The position numbers and the translations under genes were made by a program. Below the pieces are notes generated by a model. That model ran no database searches. It saw only the letters and a program-made list of their open reading frames with translations, and was not told the DNA's origin. From Acidimicrobiaceae bacterium (lineage in GTDB: Bacteria > Actinomycetota > Acidimicrobiia > Acidimicrobiales > UBA8592), in assembly GCA_002720485.1 (NCBI GenBank), contig PBIQ01000020.1:1-38325 (forward strand): DNA of 38,325 nucleotides. The letters run 5' to 3'. Shown here one piece after another: positions 33,131 through 38,325 of this stretch. Position 1 is the stretch's first letter. Each line of letters starts with the position of its first letter.

Positions 33131-34018
33131 ATGGATCTCAATAGAAAATTACAAACTAGGGGAGTCTGGTTTTTTACAGAAACGATGGCCTCAGCGGATG
33201 CAATTGCCTTTGCTAAAAGGGTGGAAAGTTTAAACTACTCAGCGTTGTGGCTTCCTGAAACAACAGGAAGAGATCCTTTTAGCCACATATCCATGCTGCT
33301 CTCTAACACTGAGCGTTTGGTCTTCGCTACCGGAATTGCCAATATTCATCACCGCCATCCTGGAGTAACAAAGCAAGCTGCTACGACACTCGCAGAGATG
33401 GCTGATAATAGATTCGTCTTGGGACTTGGAGTATCGCATGCGCCTCTGGTTGAAGGCCTACGACAACTAGATTATTCAAAACCGTTAGCAAGTATGAGGA
33501 AATATCTCACAGAAATGAAAAACTCTCCATATACGTCAGTTCCGCCTTCAGAAGATCCCCTATGTATTCTCGCTGCGCTCGGACCCAAAATGCTTGAGCT
33601 TTCTGGAGAATTAGCCGATGGGGCTCACCCGTATTGGACCACCCCAGAACATACGGCATTGGCACGAGGGATTCTAGGGGGAGACAAGATGCTCTGCGTT
33701 GAACAAAAAGTAGCATTTACGACAGATAAGGAAGTGGCGCATCAAACAGCACGTGTAGAGCTTGCCCGCTATGTACACCTTCCGAATTACCGAAATAACT
33801 GGAAGCGTCTTGGATTCACCGACGAAGAAATAGATCAAACAGACGAACGCTTCATTGATGCACTAGTTGCCTGGGGAACGCTCGATCAAATAAGTGAACG
33901 ATTTAATGAACATGAAGATGCTGGCGCCTCACATGTTTGCATCCAGCCCCTAGCAGTCCATGGAGAATTTGGTACCCCGCATTGGGAAGCATTAGAAGCA
34001 CTCGCACCAAATACCTAA
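33131..34018 (+). CDS. Luciferase-like (LLM) F420-dependent oxidoreductase
   Basis: The 295-residue protein belongs to the LLM class flavin/F420 family. It shows the N-terminal ADAIAFAKRVESLNYSALWL block, the TERLVFATGIANIHHRHP strand-helix of the barrel, and NRFVLGLGVSHAP. Members reduce or oxidise small substrates with F420H2 in actinobacteria; FMN-dependent members also exist. The actual reaction cannot be assigned. The MFS transporter begins 2 bp downstream, so the pair may handle import or export and modification of one compound. Confidence 0.9.
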   Translation: MDLNRKLQTRGVWFFTETMASADAIAFAKRVESLNYSALWLPETTGRDPFSHISMLLSNTERLVFATGIANIHHRHPGVTKQAATTLAEMADNRFVLGLGVSHAPLVEGLRQLDYSKPLASMRKYLTEMKNSPYTSVPPSEDPLCILAALGPKMLELSGELADGAHPYWTTPEHTALARGILGGDKMLCVEQKVAFTTDKEVAHQTARVELARYVHLPNYRNNWKRLGFTDEEIDQTDERFIDALVAWGTLDQISERFNEHEDAGASHVCIQPLAVHGEFGTPHWEALEALAPNT

Positions 34019-34020
34019 AA

Positions 34021-35208
34021 ATGGCTCGACTTCTGAATATGAACGGACTACTTACGCGGGATGTGGTTCTTCTGCTGTCAGCAGGTATGTCCTATTTTGT
34101 TGTTGCAGGGATTTCCTTTCCTGTTCTGCCTCGTCTGGTTAAGCAAGAATTAAACGGTGGGGAATTCGAGATAGGGCTCGCTTTTGGCCTAATGGGTCTA
34201 GGGATGTTAGCGATGAGACCTCTCGTTGGCTTTCTTGCCGATAAGTATGGAAGAAAGCACCTGATAGTCGTAGGCGCTATAACAATCATTGTTACACAAC
34301 TTCTCCACGTTCCTGCAGCCAGATCAAGTCTAGGAATGCTGTTACTCGTTCGCTTTGTACTAGGTCTGGGGAGCTCAGCGATGTATGTTGGGCAAGCTAC
34401 AACAGCGACAGAGCTTCCACCATCCAGTCGAAGCGGAGAAATCTTCTCACTTTTCAACGTTTCAGTAGTTGCCGGATTTGCTGTCGGGCCTGTAGTTGGA
34501 GAAATAACACTTCAACGGGAAGGGTTCACGATGGCATTCGCTGTAGCAGCTCTATTCGCTTTCGTTTGTTTAATTCTGGGCCTTCTTCTCCCAGAAACAA
34601 AACCTTCCGGTGTCAAAGCTCATTTTGAAGGCATGCGAAGCCTTATCCATCCCATTGCTGTTCGAGCGGGAGTTGTCTCGTTCCTTCTATTTGCTGCCTT
34701 TCTATCGTTTAACGCCTTCATCACTCCATTTGCTGAATCAATGGGTGTGTCCACGGTGCGCTGGATTCTGTTGAGTTACGCAGTGACATCCGTTCTCACT
34801 CGACTGTATGGGGGCAAATTGATTGATACGGCAGATCGAAAAACTTTAGGAACATGCTCACATGCCATCGTTATCGTCGGACTACTTATTCTTGTTATCT
34901 TTAATAACCATCCATCCTTGTATGTCGGGGGCATCATTATGGCGATCGGTCTCTCATTTAACGTTCCACTTATGGTGGTCATCGCAGCTGACAGTGCATC
35001 ACCAGATCAGCGGTCACGAGTCGTAGCGACAGTTATCGTTTTTGGGGATTTAGCAAACAGTTTTGCAGCGTTCGGATTCGGAGCGTTAGCTGACGTCATT
35101 GGCTACCGTGGCATGTATGCAATAGTAGCTTCGATGGTGGGAGTCGCCGCAGTGCTTTACAGGTCAAGATTCACTGCGCCACTCACAGGTATCCAAAAGT
35201 CAAACTAG
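34021..35208 (+). CDS. Major facilitator superfamily transporter
   Basis: The 395-residue protein has about 12 hydrophobic helices and the MFS motif A between helices 2 and 3 (GFLADKYGRKHLIVVG). The chosen start is ATG 34021, 2 bp after the LLM stop. An upstream in-frame ATG at 33937 overlaps the LLM gene by 82 bp and gives a hydrophilic N-terminus without membrane logic. ATG 34039 is another candidate. Export of a drug-like or catabolic compound is typical of the family. It ends 3 bp before the convergent SDR stop. Confidence 0.92.
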   Translation: MARLLNMNGLLTRDVVLLLSAGMSYFVVAGISFPVLPRLVKQELNGGEFEIGLAFGLMGLGMLAMRPLVGFLADKYGRKHLIVVGAITIIVTQLLHVPAARSSLGMLLLVRFVLGLGSSAMYVGQATTATELPPSSRSGEIFSLFNVSVVAGFAVGPVVGEITLQREGFTMAFAVAALFAFVCLILGLLLPETKPSGVKAHFEGMRSLIHPIAVRAGVVSFLLFAAFLSFNAFITPFAESMGVSTVRWILLSYAVTSVLTRLYGGKLIDTADRKTLGTCSHAIVIVGLLILVIFNNHPSLYVGGIIMAIGLSFNVPLMVVIAADSASPDQRSRVVATVIVFGDLANSFAAFGFGALADVIGYRGMYAIVASMVGVAAVLYRSRFTAPLTGIQKSN

Positions 35209-35211
35209 CTA

Positions 35212-35988
35212 CTAGGACTCCTCGGCGCCTACAGAATCCACAGATTTCGGCCGTGGGAAACTTGCCATAAGAGAATTCGTAACAGAGCCATCGACCACTA
35301 TCTGATTTCCATTGATATAGGAACCTTCATCTGAGCATAGAAACAATACAGCATGTGCCACATCTTCAACGGTGCCAAGTCGTCTTGAAGGAACACGTTC
35401 CTCTCTAGTAGTTCGGATTTCAGTATCCTCAAATATAGGTGCGGACATTCCACCATCAATAAAACCTGGAGCGACAGAGTTAACTCTAATTCCAAAGCCG
35501 CCCCACTCAACTGACATTTGTCTGGTTAGCAGGTGGAGAGCTGCTTTGCCGGATCCGTACGACCCTCCGTTGACATTTGGTTGTATCCCACCGATAGAAG
35601 TCATATTCACTATCGCACCACCTCCGTTATTCTTCATCAAATTAGCTACTGCCTGCGAACAGATAAACGCTCCGGTTAGATTTACTTCGAGTACAGATTT
35701 CCAATCTTCAACCGAAAGATCAATTAGTGGGCCGAATCGAACAATTCCGGCGTTGTTCACTAAGGCATTAGGGACTTCCTCAAATTTATCTAGCGCCTGC
35801 TGAACCTGATCTGGATCGGATGTAGATGCATGGAGTGCAATAGCATTGGGTAACGAATTAGCGACATGTTCAGCCGCATCCTTGTTCACGTCTAAAACGC
35901 CTACTTTGTAGCCAGTAGAACTAGCTTTCCTTGCTATTGATTCGCCGATGCCTCCTCCTGCGCCGGTTACGATAATTGATTTACTCAT
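35212..35988 (-). CDS. Short-chain dehydrogenase/reductase
   Basis: The 258-residue classical SDR has TGAGGGIG at 8-15, NNAG at 78-81, S131 and Y144-G-S-G-K148. A normal-length NAD(P)-dependent oxidoreductase. It is downstream of the ferredoxin and the Dabb gene on the minus strand (41 bp gap), perhaps one operon: Dabb, ferredoxin, SDR. Its position beside a P450-type ferredoxin suggests a role in oxidising a hydroxylated product. Confidence 0.93.
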   Translation of the reverse strand: MSKSIIVTGAGGGIGESIARKASSTGYKVGVLDVNKDAAEHVANSLPNAIALHASTSDPDQVQQALDKFEEVPNALVNNAGIVRFGPLIDLSVEDWKSVLEVNLTGAFICSQAVANLMKNNGGGAIVNMTSIGGIQPNVNGGSYGSGKAALHLLTRQMSVEWGGFGIRVNSVAPGFIDGGMSAPIFEDTEIRTTREERVPSRRLGTVEDVAHAVLFLCSDEGSYINGNQIVVDGSVTNSLMASFPRPKSVDSVGAEES

Positions 35989-36029
35989 AGAGCCTCCAAG
36001 TAGTTGGTTGTAGGGATTTAATTACAGAG

Positions 36030-36245
36030 TCAGGTAGGGATTTCGTTTCCATCTTTATCGAAGACAGATATAGCTCGGCTTGGGCAGTTTCTAGCTGCTC
36101 GGATACAGTCCTCTTCGCTAAGCTCAATTTCCTCTTTGATAAACGCTAGCTCATCTTCATCAAAGTCAAAAACTGAAGGATAATCAGCAACGCACCTACC
36201 TGTACTCATGCACTCGTCACTATCCAGACTCATTCGGTAACCCAT
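36030..36245 (-). CDS. P450-type ferredoxin, probably [3Fe-4S]
   Basis: The 71-residue ferredoxin has Cys12, Cys18 and Cys54-Pro (C-x2-T-x2-C ... ARNCPSRAI), the ligand pattern of actinobacterial [3Fe-4S] ferredoxins; position 15, which is Cys in [4Fe-4S] proteins, is Thr here. Such proteins feed electrons to P450s. The closest P450 genes are at 29408 and further left, so it could serve several of them. Start ATG 36245 overlaps the stop of the Dabb gene by one base. Confidence 0.92.
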   Translation of the reverse strand: MGYRMSLDSDECMSTGRCVADYPSVFDFDEDELAFIKEEIELSEEDCIRAARNCPSRAISVFDKDGNEIPT

Positions 36246-36559
36246 TACTGTTCCTCCACAAAGTATTGAACGGCTGTTCGACTGTCTATTATTGGTGCGA
36301 TTAATTCTGCAATAACTTCCTGATGCTTTGGGTGATCTGCATAGGTTTCATAATCAGAATCAGAAGAAAAATCTCCCACTACGACTAAATCATAGTTGTC
36401 ACTACGTGAACCTGCATTGAACCCGACAGAATACGAAATGATTTCATCGATATAGTCAGGCAAACTCCGGATTCCTTCATAAGCGCGGTTTTTCTGATCT
36501 TCCGTTGCGCCATCTTTGAATCTAAGCATTACACAATGCCGAAACATTCGTTCCTCCAT
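36245..36559 (-). CDS. Dabb (stress-responsive A/B barrel) domain protein
   Basis: The 104-residue protein matches the Dabb fold: HCVMLRFKDGATEDQKNRAY and then SDSDYETYADHPKHQEVIAE, with conserved HP. Dabb proteins are small dimeric alpha-beta barrels; some cyclise or transform small molecules, others have unknown roles. The start may be Met1 (36559) or Met5 at 36547. It shares one base with the ferredoxin start, so the two are translationally coupled. Divergent from the amidohydrolase gene. Confidence 0.87.
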   Translation of the reverse strand: MEERMFRHCVMLRFKDGATEDQKNRAYEGIRSLPDYIDEIISYSVGFNAGSRSDNYDLVVVGDFSSDSDYETYADHPKHQEVIAELIAPIIDSRTAVQYFVEEQ

Positions 36560-36597
36560 TTGTAGTCTTACCGTAGTCTATGATCTAACCTTATATT

Positions 36598-37920
36598 ATG
36601 CCTGAAGAAATACTTATTACGAATGGAATGCTAGTAGATGGCAATGGGACAGCACCAGTCTCAGAAACATCTCTTTGGGTTCGTGACGGAGAAATTGCAG
36701 GTATAGGAAATAAAGATAACTTCAAAGTTTCCCCAGACGCAGTTGTGATTGATGCAACCGGCAAAACAGTTATGCCTGGATTAATTGATTCTCACCTTCA
36801 CAGCACGTTTGATGATGTCCAGTCAAACGATGAACTATTCTTTCATCGCGACTCTGTCATGTCGGCTCTAGTGACAACACAGAATCTCGTAAAAATTCTA
36901 CGATCCGGAGTTACGGGTTTTGTTGATCCCGACACTGCGCATGGCATTGGTCCGGCGATTAGGAACGCTATAGAGGCTGGGGTTATTCAAGGGCCCAGAA
37001 TGAAGACAGGTGTTCAAGCGCTCTTGACTGCGGTTGGAGGAACTGCGGGACATCTAATTCCAGATAAGGGAACAGTCGGATATGCGCAAATTGTAAACTC
37101 TGTTGATGAAGTGATCATGTGGACTCGACGCCACATAAAATATGGAGCGGATTGGATCAAACTCCATGCAACAGGGTCACTTTCAGGGCGCCCAGGCGAG
37201 CTCATGGTTTGGAGTAGGGAAGAGGTCCGAGCTGCCTGTAACGCTGCAAAGGATCTAGGAGTTCCGGTCATGGCACATTGCCGAAACCCAGAGAGCGTCA
37301 AGATATGTGCCGAAGAAGGGGTTTCTCTAATTCTACATGCTTCATTTATGGATGATGAAGGTTTGGAGGCAGTCGTCGAAAACGATGTAGCTATATGCCC
37401 GACTTTTACGTTCCTAGCGAACTTGGCTGATTTCGGTTCAAAGGTCGGTGCTAGTCCGGGAATGGAAGATATTTTCCGTGGCGAGATCGAGCAAACTGCA
37501 AAAATGATCCGAAAAGCATACGATGCAGGAATTCGACTTGTGTCCGGTTCGGAAAGTGGTTTCGCTCTCACTCCATATGGGCACTGGCATGCTAGAGAAT
37601 TGGAGATCTTTGTCGAGGTACTTGGCCTTAGTGAGGTTGAAGCAATTACAACTGCAACGAAAAATGGTGCGTGGACCATGCGAATGGAAGATCATCTCGG
37701 GACGCTGGAAGAGGGAAAACTCGCTGACGTGATAATCATAGATGGTGACGTAACTTCAGATATAACAATGTTGAATGACAAGTCTCGTCTTACCGAAGTG
37801 ATCTCTCGAGGCTCACGCGTTGATCTGAGTGGACCGTGGCCAGAGCACGGAAGTATTCCAGGTTGGAAGGTGGGGAACTGGGCGGCAGAAATTCTTACTT
37901 GGGGGAAAGCCTACGAATAG
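36598..37920 (+). CDS. Amidohydrolase (imidazolonepropionase-like)
   Basis: The 440-residue metal-dependent hydrolase of the amidohydrolase superfamily shows H66-L-H68 (GLIDSHLHS), a probable carboxylated lysine K188 in GADWIKLH, H227 (VMAHCRN) and H247 (LILHASF). The usual final aspartate of the metal centre (GTDSG-type) reads G-S-E319-S-G, an Asp-to-Glu change. The later part, TPYGHWHARELE, matches prolidase/imidazolonepropionase relatives. It hydrolyses an amide, imide or ring C-N bond; the substrate is unknown. The limonene-epoxide-hydrolase-like gene is convergent. Confidence 0.92.
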   Translation: MPEEILITNGMLVDGNGTAPVSETSLWVRDGEIAGIGNKDNFKVSPDAVVIDATGKTVMPGLIDSHLHSTFDDVQSNDELFFHRDSVMSALVTTQNLVKILRSGVTGFVDPDTAHGIGPAIRNAIEAGVIQGPRMKTGVQALLTAVGGTAGHLIPDKGTVGYAQIVNSVDEVIMWTRRHIKYGADWIKLHATGSLSGRPGELMVWSREEVRAACNAAKDLGVPVMAHCRNPESVKICAEEGVSLILHASFMDDEGLEAVVENDVAICPTFTFLANLADFGSKVGASPGMEDIFRGEIEQTAKMIRKAYDAGIRLVSGSESGFALTPYGHWHARELEIFVEVLGLSEVEAITTATKNGAWTMRMEDHLGTLEEGKLADVIIIDGDVTSDITMLNDKSRLTEVISRGSRVDLSGPWPEHGSIPGWKVGNWAAEILTWGKAYE

Positions 37921-37933
37921 GTAACTGAAGTAT

Positions 37934-38320
37934 TCAGAGCTTTGCATCTGCTAACCGAGACCGCCACTCTCCCAAGTCAACATAATCACGGACGGAGAGT
38001 ATTGAAGAACTTTCTACATCAAAGTCGAAGACTCCATTACATCTCACCGCATATTCAATCCCATCAATCCAAAATCGATCGACTCTCTCAACCCAGCCTC
38101 TGCTGCCTTCAAAAGCGGAAGAAACAACATCCCATTGAATTCTCGAGCTACGCTGCACAATGGATTCGAATGCTGCCCGAATTTCGGAAAGGCCAACAGC
38201 GGGTACGTGGGGAACGTTCTGCCAACTTGATTTTTCAGTAAAACTTTGAAGAATCCGGTCAATGTCGCACGATTCCAAAGAATTCAGAAACGTTTCGAAT
38301 ATTTCATTTGGATTAGTCAT
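37934..38320 (-). CDS. Limonene-1,2-epoxide-hydrolase-like protein (SnoaL fold)
   Basis: The 128-residue protein resembles the limonene-1,2-epoxide hydrolase family: WQNVPHVPAVG near 33-43, E78-R79-V-D81, and SVRDYVDLGEW near 109-119. R79, D81 and D112 fall at the places of the Arg-Asp-Asp active site of the Rhodococcus enzyme, and N35 matches its Asn; the Tyr of that enzyme is Trp33 here. It could open an epoxide of a terpenoid, but related SnoaL proteins have other roles. The gene starts 5 bp from the right edge. Confidence 0.82.
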   Translation of the reverse strand: MTNPNEIFETFLNSLESCDIDRILQSFTEKSSWQNVPHVPAVGLSEIRAAFESIVQRSSRIQWDVVSSAFEGSRGWVERVDRFWIDGIEYAVRCNGVFDFDVESSSILSVRDYVDLGEWRSRLADAKL

Positions 38321-38325
38321 GATTC

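Noticed and set aside
33937-34020. Upstream start for the MFS transporter at 33937.
   Set aside because: It overlaps the LLM gene by 82 bp and adds a hydrophilic N-terminus; ATG 34021 directly after the LLM stop fits better.
1-38325. Reassignment of UGA to another amino acid in this organism.
   Set aside because: UGA is the regular stop of several neighbours, including the acyl-CoA dehydrogenase, P450 and cysQ genes at 27107, 29408 and 31731; the two in-frame UGAs are at catalytic Cys positions with SECIS-like hairpins.
1-38325. Mobile elements, tRNA genes, CRISPR arrays and a selC gene.
   Set aside because: All intergenic gaps were looked over; none shows a cloverleaf, terminal repeats, transposase gene or repeat-spacer pattern. 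The longest gap is 299 bp.

Overview
The window looks like chromosomal DNA from a free-living, probably marine or freshwater actinobacterium, most likely of the Acidimicrobiia type. The grounds are a SNF2 helicase with a long N-terminal SNF2-associated region, a DUF2797 protein, an F420-type luciferase-like oxidoreductase, several P450s with a small P450-type ferredoxin, many acyl-CoA/CoA-transferase/SDR genes, moderate GC and tight gene packing. A SAR202-like Chloroflexi source is the main alternative. I see no mobile elements, CRISPR arrays, tRNA or rRNA genes.

Layout. 1-7000: a minus-strand gene cut by the left edge, a palindromic operator, a TetR regulator, then a run of bcp peroxiredoxin, acyl-CoA dehydrogenase, Old Yellow Enzyme/dienoyl-CoA-reductase-like flavoprotein and P450, facing thrH. 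7000-11600: a DUF2797 gene, then on the minus strand a SNF2 helicase with a small basic protein. 11.9-14.9 kb: SDR and two phytanoyl-CoA-type dioxygenases, one with an N-terminal SCP2-like domain. 14.9-17.9 kb: glnS and a class C beta-lactamase-like hydrolase. 18.0-20.8 kb: an intact P450 followed 2 bp later by a P450 homologue without the haem cysteine. 20.8-23.3 kb: a minus-strand Rieske oxygenase, Rieske ferredoxin and SDR operon. 23.4-25.7 kb: a two-gene YeeE/YedE transporter, a double cupin and an ABM monooxygenase. 25.9-32.5 kb: CoA-transferase, acyl-CoA dehydrogenase, AhpD-like selenoprotein, P450, coaE, ArsC-like selenoprotein and cysQ. 32.5-38.3 kb: cold-shock protein, a SHOCT-like small protein, LLM oxidoreductase, MFS transporter, SDR, ferredoxin, Dabb protein, amidohydrolase and an epoxide-hydrolase-like protein.

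Main discovery. Two genes in the 28-32 kb run are interrupted by an in-frame UGA exactly where the family has its catalytic cysteine. In the AhpD-like protein UGA replaces the second Cys of E-C-x2-C-x3-H (C221-F-Y-U224). In the ArsC-like protein it replaces the nucleophilic Cys12. Each UGA is followed, 23-25 nt later, by a perfect or near-perfect hairpin with a G-containing small loop, as expected for a bacterial SECIS. UGA also serves as a normal stop for many neighbours, so this is local recoding to selenocysteine and not a changed genetic code. Simple ORF calling would split the first gene in two and truncate the second.

How the genes work together. Most enzymes fit oxidative breakdown of lipid-like, terpenoid, steroid or aromatic compounds: hydroxylation (P450s, PhyH, Rieske), dehydrogenation (SDRs, acyl-CoA dehydrogenases), CoA activation or transfer (CaiB/BaiF), and an epoxide-hydrolase-like enzyme. 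The small ferredoxin at 36 kb is a likely electron donor for the P450s. Specific substrates cannot be read from the sequence.
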